A stretch of 64,000 nt of DNA from Roseibium polysiphoniae. Its GTDB lineage: Bacteria; Pseudomonadota; Alphaproteobacteria; Rhizobiales; Stappiaceae. Position numbers and translations under genes: made by a program. Shown here piece after piece: positions 16,830 through 26,394 of the stretch. The notes under the pieces are model-generated. The model worked only from the letters and a program-made list of their open reading frames with translations. It searched no databases and had not been told where the DNA came from. The stretch is from assembly GCF_014842925.1 (NCBI RefSeq), contig NZ_JACYXJ010000004.1:248001-312000 (forward strand). Direction: 5' to 3'. Position 1 is the first letter of the stretch, and each line of letters starts with the position of its first letter.

Positions 16830-18155
16830 TTGAAGTCGCTTTTTGCCGAAATCGATTCGCTTATGGCGACTGAAATTTACGGTCGGGTCGTCGCCGTGCA
16901 GGGACTTTTGGTGGAAATTGCTGGGCCAATCCACGAAATGAGCGTGGGTTCGCGACTCATGATCGACAGTGGCGAAGACAATCCGAAAGTTCCGGCCGAG
17001 GTTGTGGGTTTCAGGGATAACCATGCTCTGTGCATGCCGTTCTCCGGTCTTGAGGGTGTCCGGATGGGCTGCAAGGCCGTTATCACGGCGCGTGACAGCG
17101 TTGTTCATCCTGCGAACGGCTGGCTGGGCCGGGTCGTAAATGCCCTGGGCGAACCGATCGACGGCAAGGGCGATCTGCCCGGTGGCGAGGTTACCAGAAA
17201 ATTGCGCAGCTCACCGCCGCCGGCGTCTGATCGCGCCCGCGTTGGAGGACCCTTGGATCTTGGCGTGCGTGCGCTGAACACCTTTGTGACCTGCTGCGAG
17301 GGCCAGCGCATGGGCATCTTCGCCGGTTCAGGCGTCGGCAAGTCCGTGCTCATGTCGATGCTTGCGCGCAACACGGACTGTGACGTCGCCGTCATTGGAC
17401 TGATCGGTGAACGTGGCCGTGAGGTCCAGGAGTTCATTGAGGATGATCTGGGCGAGGAGGGGCTCGCCCGTTCGGTAGTGATTGTTGCGACATCCGACGA
17501 AAGCGTCTTGATGCGCCGTCAGGCGGCCTATCTGACCATGACGGTTGCCGAGCATTTTCGCGATGAAGGCCAAAACGTGCTTTGCATGATGGATTCGATC
17601 ACCCGCTTTGCCATGGCGCAGCGGGAAATCGGCCTCTCGATCGGCGAGCCTCCGACCTCGAAGGGCTATACGCCGACGGTTTTCACCGAGCTGCCGAGAC
17701 TTCTCGAGCGCGCCGGCCCAGGCAAAGTCGGGAGCGGCGCGATCACCGGTCTTTTCACAGTGCTCGTGGAAGGGGACAATCACAACGAGCCGGTGGCCGA
17801 TGCAGTTCGCGGTATTCTCGATGGCCATGTGGTGATGGAAAGAGGGATCGCCGAGCGTGGGCGCTATCCGGCCATCAATGTGCTAAAGTCGGTTTCCAGA
17901 ACAATGCCGCGCTGTGTGCCGTCAGAAAATCTGCCGGTCCTGCGCCGGGCCAAGCAGCTTTTGTCCACCTACACGGACATGGAAGAGCTGATCCGCCTGG
18001 GCGCCTACAGAAAGGGATCTGATCCTGTGGTGGATGAAGCGATTGCCCGTTTCGAGCCGATGGAGGCGTTTTTGAACCAAGGTAAGGACGAGGCAACCTC
18101 GCTGCAGGATGGTTATTTGCAGCTTGCCAACCTTTTGGAAATGACTCCGGGGTAG
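16830..18155 (+). CDS. fliI: Flagellum-specific ATPase FliI
   Basis: A 441-residue hexameric ATPase of the flagellar type III export apparatus. The N-terminal beta-barrel is about residues 12-85. Walker A is [14 protein letters not shown], Walker B lies in [12 protein letters not shown], and the family signature [14 protein letters not shown] is present. The C-terminal helical domain ends at EMTPG. The TTG at 16830 has AAGGA 7 bases upstream; an ATG at 16863 is a possible alternative. FliJ follows 28 bases later. Confidence 0.96.
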   Translation: MKSLFAEIDSLMATEIYGRVVAVQGLLVEIAGPIHEMSVGSRLMIDSGEDNPKVPAEVVGFRDNHALCMPFSGLEGVRMGCKAVITARDSVVHPANGWLGRVVNALGEPIDGKGDLPGGEVTRKLRSSPPPASDRARVGGPLDLGVRALNTFVTCCEGQRMGIFAGSGVGKSVLMSMLARNTDCDVAVIGLIGERGREVQEFIEDDLGEEGLARSVVIVATSDESVLMRRQAAYLTMTVAEHFRDEGQNVLCMMDSITRFAMAQREIGLSIGEPPTSKGYTPTVFTELPRLLERAGPGKVGSGAITGLFTVLVEGDNHNEPVADAVRGILDGHVVMERGIAERGRYPAINVLKSVSRTMPRCVPSENLPVLRRAKQLLSTYTDMEELIRLGAYRKGSDPVVDEAIARFEPMEAFLNQGKDEATSLQDGYLQLANLLEMTPG

Positions 18156-18183
18156 TATCGGTCTGCTAGGGGAGTATTGAGTA

Positions 18184-18591
18184 ATGAAAACCCGAGACAG
18201 TCTAATTCGCCTGAAGCGTTTTCAGGTCGATGACAAACGGCGGCAGTTGTCTCAGATCGAGACGATGATCGCAGAATTCAACCGGATGGCCGACGAACTC
18301 GACGACCAGATCCGGAGTGAACAGGAACGCGTCGGTATTACCGATGTGGGGCATTTCGCCTATCCGACGTTCGCAAAGGCTGCGGCAACACGCCGTGACA
18401 ATCTGAAAAATTCCGCGCTGGAATTGGATGAGCAGCTTGAGCGTGCGCGTGATGAGCTGAATGAAGCCATCGAAGAACTGAAAAAGTTCGAGCAACTGGA
18501 AGAGCGCGACCAGCAGCGTGAGCGCACGGCCCAGGAAATTGCCGAACAGGATCAGCTGGACGAGATTGCGGCCCGCGCCCGGGGGCGCTGA
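18184..18591 (+). CDS. fliJ: Flagellar export chaperone FliJ
   Basis: A 135-residue, almost wholly alpha-helical coiled coil with N-terminal RDSLIRLKRFQVDDKRRQLSQ, typical of FliJ. It forms the central stalk of the FliI ring and carries free chaperones to the export gate. The position directly after fliI supports the call. The rest is rich in Glu, Arg and Gln heptads. Confidence 0.9.
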   Translation: MKTRDSLIRLKRFQVDDKRRQLSQIETMIAEFNRMADELDDQIRSEQERVGITDVGHFAYPTFAKAAATRRDNLKNSALELDEQLERARDELNEAIEELKKFEQLEERDQQRERTAQEIAEQDQLDEIAARARGR

Positions 18592-18631
18592 TCAATCTTT
18601 TTCTGCTCTCCTGGCGGATCTGTACTTTCAT

Positions 18632-18665
18632 AAAGGCTCGAAGCGGTAAACCGGTTCGGGCCTTT
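18632..18665. terminator. Hairpin after fliJ
   Basis: The arms AAAGGCTCGAA and TTCGGGCCTTT pair over 11 positions with one G-U, around a loop that itself holds CGGT/ACCG. There is no following T-tract. It may end the fliI-fliJ transcript or be an mRNA-stabilising structure. Confidence 0.45.
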
Positions 18666-18793
18666 ATGCTGTCTAGCTCAAGCTGGTTCGCGTCTGGGCT
18701 GTGTTATAGGTTCTGCGAAGATAGGCTCTTGGGCCTGCTTTTGCCGATCCGCGATTGGGTCGGGCTCCTCCTTGAGAAGGTTTTCAGCCGCGC

Positions 18794-19240
18794 ATGCGTT
18801 TTGCCATTGCCTTGTTGCTTCCCGTCGCAACGTTTTCCTTTGCTCTCGGGCTGACCCTACCGCTCATGCGGTTCGAGAGGTTGTTCATTCTGGAGGATCG
18901 GCCGTCGCTGGTGGATATGGTTCTGGTGCTGTGGCGCGATCAGGAACATGGTCTTGCCGTCCTGATCGGAGCGGTCTCGATCGGATTTCCGGCCCTGAAA
19001 ATCCTGTTGACCCACGTCGCCGCGCTGTCAGGTAGCGCGAGCAGATCGCTTCACTTCCTGAGCATGGTCAGCAAGTGGTCGATGCTTGACGTGATGCTGG
19101 TTGCGCTGGTGTTGTTTGCTGCAAAAACGAGCGGATTGGCGGCAGCCAGTGTGCTGCCCGGCCTATGGTTTTACGCAGCTGCCACGCTCACAACGGCACT
19201 GGCCGCATTCCTTTGCGCGCGTCGCAAAGTCCTTAAATAG
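18794..19240 (+). CDS. PqiA-like inner-membrane protein (short form)
   Basis: A 148-residue protein with four membrane segments (about residues 4-22, 52-78, 92-110 and 116-138). The segment SKWSMLDVMLVALVLFAAK matches the PqiA family core. The family acts with MCE proteins in lipid transport between the membranes, but this short protein lacks an MCE partner here and the N-terminal cysteine motif of full PqiA. The last 8 bases overlap the end of the convergent DUF2336 gene. Another start a few codons away cannot be excluded. Confidence 0.72.
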   Translation: MRFAIALLLPVATFSFALGLTLPLMRFERLFILEDRPSLVDMVLVLWRDQEHGLAVLIGAVSIGFPALKILLTHVAALSGSASRSLHFLSMVSKWSMLDVMLVALVLFAAKTSGLAAASVLPGLWFYAAATLTTALAAFLCARRKVLK

Positions 19241-20342
19241 CGGCAAGACGACGGGTTGTGTCGCGCCGCGGTCGAACCCTGCGCTTGGCTGCAAATGCGC
19301 CATCGCCGCGGCGCTTTTTGCCCGCGTTTTTGCCAGTCTGGGCAGCGACATAAGCCGAGATCCATTCGGCGGCCTTGGAACTTGGAATCCGCAGATGCTT
19401 GCAGCGTGCCTTTGCCAAAAGCGAGAAGGCATCGGTCGACAGGCCCGCGGATTGAGCGATGGCGACGATCTGTTCGACATCTCCCTTGAAGACCGCGTTT
19501 CGAGCGGTGCCGGCCGCAACTCGCGCCTGTTGGCCAAGAAGGTCGGCAACGTGCGCGAGGCGCTCATCCTGCAGCATCAAGACGACGAGTTCGTTCAATG
19601 AGATTTCGCTGGCTTGCGCATAGTCCCAGAGGGGCTTGCCGTCCAGCTGGTCGATCTTGGCGCCATGTTCCTTGCGCAGCTCACGCAGCCTGGCAAGCTT
19701 GTCCAGGTCGGACTTGGACAGCACTCCGGTAATCAGCTTCTGCAGACGCTTCTGGGTTGCTCCGCGAACATGGGGCATGAGCATGGTGCAGACGGTCGGG
19801 GTGAGGTCGGAGCGAAGGGCCAGATCCTCACGCAGCACAACATCCTGAACAGCGTGGCGCACGAGCGCCTTCAAGGCGATTTGTGAAAGACGTATTTCCC
19901 GGTTGCCGGCCAGGATGCGGTGAACGACCTTCGACCCGCGCCGAACCAGCTTGTCGGAGACCTTGGTGTTGATGTCCGTGCGTCTGGCGAGAACCTGGAG
20001 ATGCTCGTCATCCAGCTCTTCGGCCAGCCGGAGAAGGTTCTCCGGGTTGAACGCCGGGAATTTTTCAAGCACCGGCAGAGCAATCGAGATGTCGTCACTC
20101 GCAAGTGTCATGGCAAGGTTGATTGGCGTACGGAGCTCCGACGCGATCTTGCGCGACAACTGGATGCGATCAGGTTTTGGCGCGCTGGTGTAGAGCAAAA
20201 CAGCGATCTCGCCGAACATCTGCAGCTCCTCTTCGGAGCGTTTCTCGATGCCGCGAACGAGAATATCTGCCAAACCAAGCATCAGCGCACCGCGCGCTTC
20301 GGCCGTGTTTTCCTTTGCCATTTCAAGCAGCTGATAAAACAT
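19233..20342 (-). CDS. DUF2336 domain protein
   Basis: A protein of about 369 residues, almost all helical, with DUF2336 features: MFYQLLEMAKENTAEARGAL at the N-terminus, then heat-like helical repeats containing LASDDISIALPVLE and LRLAEELDDEHLQVLARR. The C-terminus is basic (KKRRGDG, RRVRPRRDTTRR). DUF2336 is a family restricted largely to alphaproteobacteria whose role is unknown. I prefer ATG 20342 because GGGGGA lies just upstream; an ATG at 20354 is also in frame. The basic tail may bind nucleic acid or lipid; that is a guess. Confidence 0.75.
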   Translation of the reverse strand: MFYQLLEMAKENTAEARGALMLGLADILVRGIEKRSEEELQMFGEIAVLLYTSAPKPDRIQLSRKIASELRTPINLAMTLASDDISIALPVLEKFPAFNPENLLRLAEELDDEHLQVLARRTDINTKVSDKLVRRGSKVVHRILAGNREIRLSQIALKALVRHAVQDVVLREDLALRSDLTPTVCTMLMPHVRGATQKRLQKLITGVLSKSDLDKLARLRELRKEHGAKIDQLDGKPLWDYAQASEISLNELVVLMLQDERLAHVADLLGQQARVAAGTARNAVFKGDVEQIVAIAQSAGLSTDAFSLLAKARCKHLRIPSSKAAEWISAYVAAQTGKNAGKKRRGDGAFAAKRRVRPRRDTTRRLAAI

Positions 20343-20550
20343 CCAGTCCCCCATAGGCGGAACAGTACAACTAACCTTGTTAGAACTACGTTATGAAACA
20401 TGGTGAATTTTTGGTTTCAGTCTGGGCTTCCGTGCGCCTTCCAACGTGATCGCGGCTTGCATTTGCCGGCATGGCGTGGAAAGCCCTTGGAAATCTTCTG
20501 GCGGCTCCGCCAGCGCGCGGTATCAAGAGTGAAATTGAGAAGGAAAAGCC

Positions 20551-22113
20551 ATGCTGAACGGTAAGCATTTGATCGATGGGGCCTGGGTCTCAGGTGGCGG
20601 GACTTTCCAGACGGTCAATCCGGCAACCGGAGAGGTCCTTCAGGCCGCCGTTCAAGACGCTGATGCCGAAACGGTCGCCAAGGCAGCCGAAGCTGCGGAA
20701 CGTGCGTTTGCAGATTTCAGCAGCACCTCGACCGCAGATCGGGCGAATTTCCTCAGGGCGATTGCCGACGAGATCGAAGCGCGCGGTGCTGATCTGACGG
20801 AAATTGGATGCAAGGAGACGGCGCTTCCCGAAATGCGTCTGAACGGCGAGCGAGGCCGCACCACAGGCCAGTTGCGGCTGTTCGCGGACTGGATCGAGGA
20901 AGGCAGCTGTTTCGATGCGCGGATAGACCGGGCGTTGCCCGATCGTCAGCCACTGCCACGGCCGGACATCCGGCTGATGCTGAAACCCATTGGTCCTGTC
21001 GGCGTCTTCGGCGCCTCGAACTTCCCGCTGGCGTTTTCGACCGCAGGCGGGGATACGGCATCTGCCCTGGCAGCAGGGTGCCCTGTGGTTGTGAAGGGGC
21101 ATCCGGCCCATGCGGGTACGGCTGAGATTGTTGCAGAAGCGATCCGTGTTGCGATTGAAAAGACCGGCATGCCAAGCGGCACATTCGGTCTTGTCCAGGG
21201 CGCGAGCCAGGCCTCCGGCGGTGCTCTGGTGACGCATCCCCTGATCAAGGCCATTGGCTTTACCGGATCCTTGCGCGGTGGCCGTGCCCTCTTTGATCTG
21301 GCTGTATCCCGGCCGGAGCCGATCCCATTCTACGGCGAGCTCGGGTCGATCAACCCGACCTTCTTGATGCCGCAGGCGCTCGCGGCGCGCGCGGATGAAA
21401 TTGCGACCGGGTGGGCGCAGTCTCTGACGATGGGTGTTGGGCAGTTCTGCACCAATCCAGGCCTCGTCATTGCGCTCGACGGGCCGGATCTGGATACCTT
21501 CTTGAAAGCGGCCTGCAAGGCGCTTGGAGATGTCGCGGCCCAGACCATGCTGACCGCAGGTATCGCCAAGGCGTATGCGGCTGCAATTGCAGAACGCGAG
21601 CAAAGCGGCAAGGCGACAGTCGCAATGAAAGGCGAGGGCACTGGCGGCGCTTGCGATGCAGCTCCGGTGGTCTTTGATGTCAGCTCCGAGGTGTGGCTGG
21701 AAAATCCCGCCCTTCACGATGAAGTTTTCGGCCCGGCGGCGGTTGTCGTGCGCTGTGCCGATGCGGCGGCGGTCATCAAGGTGGCTGAAGCTCTTGAGGG
21801 ACAGCTGACGGCAACCTTCATCATGGATGATGCCGACCTGGAAGCGGTCTCGCCTCTGCTTCCGATCGTTGAGAGGAAGGCGGGGCGCTTGATCCGCAAC
21901 AACTTCCCGACCGGTGTCGAGGTCAGTCATGCGATGATGCATGGCGGTCCCTATCCGGCGTCGACAGATGTGCGCTCCACGTCGGTTGGAACAAAAGCGA
22001 TCGAGCGCTTCCTGCGGCCGGTCTCTTACCAGAATTTCCTGTCTGACATGCTGCCGCACGCCATTCAGGATGGAACGGAAACCCCGCGCCTGGACAATGG
22101 CAAGCGGTCCTGA
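20551..22113 (+). CDS. 2,5-dioxovalerate (alpha-ketoglutarate semialdehyde) dehydrogenase
   Basis: A 520-residue aldehyde dehydrogenase of the NADP-dependent subgroup that oxidises alpha-ketoglutarate semialdehyde to alpha-ketoglutarate. The Rossmann segment GPVGVFGASNFPLAFSTAGG, the general base region FYGELGSINP and the catalytic cysteine in MGVGQFCTNPG are all present. The pathway is the last step of hydroxyproline, glucarate or pentose degradation. The hydroxyproline genes of this window lie 17 kb away (38-41 kb), so it may serve them. AAGGAAAA lies 6 bases before the ATG, and a strong terminator follows. Confidence 0.88.
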   Translation: MLNGKHLIDGAWVSGGGTFQTVNPATGEVLQAAVQDADAETVAKAAEAAERAFADFSSTSTADRANFLRAIADEIEARGADLTEIGCKETALPEMRLNGERGRTTGQLRLFADWIEEGSCFDARIDRALPDRQPLPRPDIRLMLKPIGPVGVFGASNFPLAFSTAGGDTASALAAGCPVVVKGHPAHAGTAEIVAEAIRVAIEKTGMPSGTFGLVQGASQASGGALVTHPLIKAIGFTGSLRGGRALFDLAVSRPEPIPFYGELGSINPTFLMPQALAARADEIATGWAQSLTMGVGQFCTNPGLVIALDGPDLDTFLKAACKALGDVAAQTMLTAGIAKAYAAAIAEREQSGKATVAMKGEGTGGACDAAPVVFDVSSEVWLENPALHDEVFGPAAVVVRCADAAAVIKVAEALEGQLTATFIMDDADLEAVSPLLPIVERKAGRLIRNNFPTGVEVSHAMMHGGPYPASTDVRSTSVGTKAIERFLRPVSYQNFLSDMLPHAIQDGTETPRLDNGKRS

Positions 22114-22141
22114 AGGCGAATGTCCGGTCCGAGTTGGGGAA

Positions 22142-22171
22142 GGGCGCATGAATATGCGCCCTTTTCTGTTT
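22142..22171 (+). terminator. Rho-independent terminator of the semialdehyde dehydrogenase gene
   Basis: The perfect 8-base arms GGGCGCAT and ATGCGCCC with a 4-base loop (22142-22161) are followed by TTTTCTGTTT. Confidence 0.92.
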
Positions 22172-22278
22172 GTGCGTGGAACGGTAACGCTACCTTGTGC
22201 GTTAAAAACGGGGTATTGCAGCGCTTGAACGGAGCCAAGCAAGACACTTCGACCAGACAAGCAATCGGATTTGAATGA

Positions 22279-24654
22279 ATGACAGCTTCTGCCCGCATTT
22301 CTGCAATCGCCTTTCTTCTGTTTGCCTGTGTGGTGCTGCCGTCCGTTTCTTTTGCGCAAGGGATACCGCTTACCGGGTCCGCGACTTCATCGGAGAGTTC
22401 CGGGGAGGCGAGTGACACGGCGAACGCCGAGCCGTCGCTTGATGCGGCCAGTGAGGCCTTGATCAAGGTTCTGCAGAACCCGGAAAGTCGCGACGCGCTG
22501 ATCCAGCGTTTGAAAGAGCTGCCTTCAGATCAAACCGGGGAGACGAGCGCAAGCGGTGCCGCGCAAGCGAGCGGTGAAGGGGCTGCCAGCGCTTCGCAGA
22601 CCGATGGCGATGCCGCGGCCACAGGCAATGATCAGACCTTTGCCGTTCGCCTTGGGCAGTACACGCGTTCTACCGTCGACAGCGCAGTTGCGAGCTTCGC
22701 ACGCGTCCGGCATGCTCTGAATGGTCTGGTGCTTCTGGCCAACGGCGACGTGCAGGTGCGCTGGGAGAAAGCCCGGCAGGCGACGATTGAAGTGGTGCTG
22801 GTCCTGGGAGTTGCCTTTGTCGTTTTTCTCCTGGGCCAGCGGCTGCTTCACATGTTCTTCCAGCGCTACGTTCTCAAGGCGCAATATGGCGGTGTGGTCA
22901 TGCGGGTCTTCCTGCTGGCTGTCACCACGCTTGCAGATCTCCTGACGGTCGGGGCGGGCTGGGCCGCTGGCAACAGCGCTGCGCTTTTCACGTTCGGAGG
23001 GCTTCAGAGCGGCGCGTCTCTGCTCGAGAGCCTGGCGCTGAACGCGTTTCTGATGACAGGCGTTGCCAAAGTCGGGCTTCGCTTCGTGTTTGCGCCGGAG
23101 CGGCCCATGCTGCGGCTTTTGCCTTTTGATGATGCGTCTGCAGTTTACTGGGCGAAACGCCTCGGTTTCGTCGTGTCCTTCTTCGGCTACGGGCAGATGC
23201 TGGGCGTGCCGGTGGCCAATCTCACTGTGTCCTTCGTCGTTGGTAACGCGGTTCGGGTGCTCGTGGTGCTGCTTGCCGCCGTGTTCCTCCTCGCGCTCGT
23301 TCGCAAGAACAGCCGTCATGTTGCGGAAGGCATCAAGACCTATGCCCAGAACCTTTCCAGCGATCTGGCGCAACGGATCCTGGTCGGGGTGGCCGAAGTC
23401 TGGCATTGGCTTGCGTATCTCTACATTCTGATGGTGCTCGGCGTGTGGATGTCTCGCCCATTTGACGCAGTTGCCATCGTCATGCAGGCGACCGGCTATT
23501 CGATCCTGACGATCATGGGCGGGTTCCTGGTGTCATTGGCCATCACGCGGACCATCACCGGAGGCATCAGGCTTCCGGAAGACGTGCGCACGAACCTTCC
23601 TGCGCTTGAAACGCGGCTGAATACCTTTTTGCCGCGGATGCTGAGGATTTTGCGTTTTGTCGTCTTCGCCCTGACGGTTCTGGTCCTGCTCGAAATCTGG
23701 GGTGTCTTGAGCCTGAGCAACTGGCTGACGTCGCCGAGCGGCGTTGAGCTGCTGGGGCGTTACGGCTCCGCGGCGCTGGTGCTTCTGGTCGCCTTCGCCA
23801 TCTGGCTTGCGGTCATGTCATGGGTTGACCTCAGGCTTCGCGAACACGCGGGCTATGTGGTGACCGCGCGCGTCCGGACGCTGTTCCAGTTGTTCCGCAA
23901 TGCATTCACCGTCGTGATCATCGTGATGGCGGCGTTGCTGTCCCTGTCCGAAATCGGGATCGATATCGCGCCGTTGATTGCCGGTGCAGGTGTTGTCGGT
24001 CTTGCCATCTCGTTTGGCGCACAGACCCTGGTCAAGGACATCATCACGGGCGCCTTCATCCAGATCGAGAATGCCATCAACGAGGGGGATGTGGTTACGG
24101 TCGGCGGTGTCACGGGGACCGTCGAACGACTGACCGTCCGCTCTGTTCGCATGCGTGACCTCGAAGGCACGACACACATCGTGCCGTTCTCTTCGGTCGA
24201 TATGGTCTCCAATTTCATGCGCGACTTTTCCTACCATGTCGCGATCATCGGCGTTTCCTACGACACGGACATCAAGCATGCCAAGGCAGCGCTGCTGGAG
24301 GCATTCCAGCGCTTGCAGCAAAGCGAGTACGGTGGCCGGATCATTGGCGATCTGGAGATGCATGGCGTCACCAACTTCGGCGACAGCGCGATTGATATCC
24401 GCGTGCGGATCAAGACCACGCCTGGCGATCAGTGGTCGACCGGGCGCGCTTACAACGAGTTTGTGAAGGAAGTCTTCGACGAGCTGGGCATCGAGATTCC
24501 ATTCCCGCAGGTGACGTATCATTCGGCGGTGCCCGCCGCTCCGGCGGAGGCTGGTGCCCTGCCTCCATCTGAAAAAGAAACAAAGGGCCAGGCCAAGCCG
24601 AGAAAGACGCCCGATGTCCCGGCTTTGGATACCTCCATCGCACCTGACGAATAA
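22279..24654 (+). CDS. Large MscS-family mechanosensitive channel
   Basis: A 791-residue membrane protein. A signal peptide (residues 1-25, ending SFAQG) is followed by a low-complexity Ser/Ala/Glu/Gly periplasmic segment (26-120) and about ten membrane segments. The MscS core comes last: pore helix region IDIAPLIAGAGVVGLAISFGAQ, then the beta domain with DIITGAFIQIENAINEGD and the C-terminal alpha/beta part. It belongs to the longer MscS relatives (YbiO/YnaI-like), which release solutes upon hypo-osmotic shock. The C-terminus ends in a Pro/Lys-rich tail. It is a single-gene unit with a terminator. Confidence 0.9.
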   Translation: MTASARISAIAFLLFACVVLPSVSFAQGIPLTGSATSSESSGEASDTANAEPSLDAASEALIKVLQNPESRDALIQRLKELPSDQTGETSASGAAQASGEGAASASQTDGDAAATGNDQTFAVRLGQYTRSTVDSAVASFARVRHALNGLVLLANGDVQVRWEKARQATIEVVLVLGVAFVVFLLGQRLLHMFFQRYVLKAQYGGVVMRVFLLAVTTLADLLTVGAGWAAGNSAALFTFGGLQSGASLLESLALNAFLMTGVAKVGLRFVFAPERPMLRLLPFDDASAVYWAKRLGFVVSFFGYGQMLGVPVANLTVSFVVGNAVRVLVVLLAAVFLLALVRKNSRHVAEGIKTYAQNLSSDLAQRILVGVAEVWHWLAYLYILMVLGVWMSRPFDAVAIVMQATGYSILTIMGGFLVSLAITRTITGGIRLPEDVRTNLPALETRLNTFLPRMLRILRFVVFALTVLVLLEIWGVLSLSNWLTSPSGVELLGRYGSAALVLLVAFAIWLAVMSWVDLRLREHAGYVVTARVRTLFQLFRNAFTVVIIVMAALLSLSEIGIDIAPLIAGAGVVGLAISFGAQTLVKDIITGAFIQIENAINEGDVVTVGGVTGTVERLTVRSVRMRDLEGTTHIVPFSSVDMVSNFMRDFSYHVAIIGVSYDTDIKHAKAALLEAFQRLQQSEYGGRIIGDLEMHGVTNFGDSAIDIRVRIKTTPGDQWSTGRAYNEFVKEVFDELGIEIPFPQVTYHSAVPAAPAEAGALPPSEKETKGQAKPRKTPDVPALDTSIAPDE

Positions 24655-24680
24655 TGCATGCATTGTTGAAAATGATAAAA

Positions 24681-24713
24681 AACCGCCGCTGGATGCCAGT
24701 GGCGGTTTTGTTT
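24681..24713 (+). terminator. Rho-independent terminator of the MscS gene
   Basis: The arms AACCGCCGCTGG and CCAGTGGCGGTT pair with a single G-U around an ATG loop, and TTTTGTTT follows. An A-run upstream means it could also work on the opposite strand. Confidence 0.9.
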
Positions 24714-24720
24714 GATTGAA

Positions 24721-24746
24721 TTTCGTAAAGTTTCGTTTTATTTTCG
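24721..24746 (+). promoter_or_regulatory. Phased TTTCG repeats, candidate GlpR operator of glpDK
   Basis: TTTCG occurs at 24721, 24731 and 24742, spaced 10 and 11 bases, i.e. one helical turn each, in an AT-rich patch 58-83 bases before the glpD start. DeoR-family repressors, including GlpR, commonly bind repeated short elements of this kind. The candidate regulator is encoded at 3161-3934. No footprint or computed motif supports it yet. Confidence 0.5.
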
Positions 24747-24803
24747 CTTTCAGGGATAAATCGCGTTTGTGAGCGCGAGCAAAAGGCTCCGGGAGAGAAG
24801 TGA

Positions 24804-26327
24804 ATGACGCCCGATTATGATCTCGTGGTGATCGGCGGTGGGATCAATGGCACCGGTATCGCGCGCGACGCAGTTGGCCGGGGAGCATCGGTTCTTCTGG
24901 CGGAAATGGGCGATCTTGCAGGGGCAACGTCCTCCGCGTCGACGAAGCTGATCCACGGCGGACTGCGGTATCTCGAGTATTACGAATTCGACCTGGTGCG
25001 CAAAGCGTTGAAGGAACGCGAGGTCCTTTGGCGGGCCGCGCCGCACATCATCTGGCCGTTGCGTTTCATCCTGCCCCATCACAAGGAACTGCGCCCCGCC
25101 TGGCTGCTGCGCCTGGGGCTTTTCCTCTATGATCACCTTGGCGGCCGCAAGCTTCTGCCGGCGACAAAGACCGTCAAGCTCGATCAGCCGCCGTTCTCTC
25201 ATGGCCTCAAGGCCATGTTTAAAAAGGGCTTTGAGTATTCCGACTGTTGGGTCGAGGATGCGCGCATGGTGGTCCTCAATGCACGCGATGCCGCTGACCG
25301 GGGTGCGGACATCCTGACACGCACCAAGTGTGTGAATGCGCGCCGGCAAGGCAGCTTGTGGGAAGTCGTCCTCCGCGACCTTGAAAGCGGAGAGGAGCGT
25401 ACGGTGACGGCTAAGGCTCTGGTCAATGCGGCCGGGCCTTGGGTTGCCGACATGCTGTCCGGTGTCGTCGGTGCGAACCGGACCTCAAACGTGCGTCTGG
25501 TCAAGGGCAGCCACATCGTGGTCCGCCGGCTGTTTGATCACGACCGCTGTTTCATTTTCCAAAATGGCGACGGCCGGATCATTTTCGCCATTCCCTATGA
25601 GCGCGAGTTCACGCTGATCGGAACGACAGATGTCGACTATGACGCCGATCCGGACGAAGTGAAGATTTCGGATGGCGAAGTGGAATACCTTTGCCAGTCT
25701 GTGAGCGAGTATCTTGAGACCACGGTAACGCCGGAAGATGTGATCCACACCTATTCCGGTGTGCGCCCGCTTTACGATGACGGTGCCGAAGACGCCAAGG
25801 CCGCAACACGTGACTACGTGCTGGAGCTTGAGGGCGGCGAGGACGACCGCGCTGCCCTGCTTTCGGTTTTCGGCGGCAAGATCACCACCTACCGGAAACT
25901 GGCTGAACAGGTGCTCGAGAAACTCGAGCCATTCCTGCCCTTCAAGCGCGGCGTCTGGACAGCTTATGCGCCGTTGCCGGGCGGTGATTTTGGCCCGCTT
26001 GATTTCGATGCCCAGGTGAGTTCGCTTGAGGCAGACTTCCCCTTCCTTGCGAAAGTGCATGCCGAGCGTCTGGTTCGCGCCTATGGAACCGATGCACGCC
26101 TGTTCCTGGCAGATGCGAAAAGATCAGAGGATCTTGGCACGTGTTTCGGGGCGGATCTGTACGAACCTGAAGTGCGCTGGCTGATTGATCGGGAATGGGC
26201 GCGCGCCGCAGAAGACATTCTCTGGCGCCGGTCGAAGCTGGGTCTGCATTTCTCCGAGACTGAAACAGCTGCTCTCGAGGCATTCATCAAGCGCTATCTT
26301 GCGGAAAAAGCCGAAGCTGCTGCATAA
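24804..26327 (+). CDS. glpD: Aerobic glycerol-3-phosphate dehydrogenase GlpD
   Basis: A 507-residue FAD-dependent enzyme of the inner membrane that oxidises glycerol-3-phosphate to dihydroxyacetone phosphate and feeds electrons to quinone. The FAD-binding motif is DLVVIGGGINGTGIARDA (residues 5-22). LIHGGLRYLE follows near residue 50, and the family segments TKLIHGG, LVNAAGPWV and TYSGVRPLYDD are present. The C-terminal helical domain starts at about residue 390. GGGAGAG lies upstream of the ATG. glpK follows 67 bases later, so the two form an operon; no glpF is present. Confidence 0.96.
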   Translation: MTPDYDLVVIGGGINGTGIARDAVGRGASVLLAEMGDLAGATSSASTKLIHGGLRYLEYYEFDLVRKALKEREVLWRAAPHIIWPLRFILPHHKELRPAWLLRLGLFLYDHLGGRKLLPATKTVKLDQPPFSHGLKAMFKKGFEYSDCWVEDARMVVLNARDAADRGADILTRTKCVNARRQGSLWEVVLRDLESGEERTVTAKALVNAAGPWVADMLSGVVGANRTSNVRLVKGSHIVVRRLFDHDRCFIFQNGDGRIIFAIPYEREFTLIGTTDVDYDADPDEVKISDGEVEYLCQSVSEYLETTVTPEDVIHTYSGVRPLYDDGAEDAKAATRDYVLELEGGEDDRAALLSVFGGKITTYRKLAEQVLEKLEPFLPFKRGVWTAYAPLPGGDFGPLDFDAQVSSLEADFPFLAKVHAERLVRAYGTDARLFLADAKRSEDLGTCFGADLYEPEVRWLIDREWARAAEDILWRRSKLGLHFSETETAALEAFIKRYLAEKAEAAA

Positions 26328-26394
26328 AACCAACAAGACAGAGGTGATCTGCGCTTTCAGCGACAGGTCCCCATCCACATAGGGAGAAGTTGCC

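Noticed and set aside
20590-22359. 589-codon frame opposite the semialdehyde dehydrogenase
   Set aside because: An antisense shadow of a well-supported gene, with His/Arg/Gln-rich translation typical of the reverse frame of GC-rich coding DNA.
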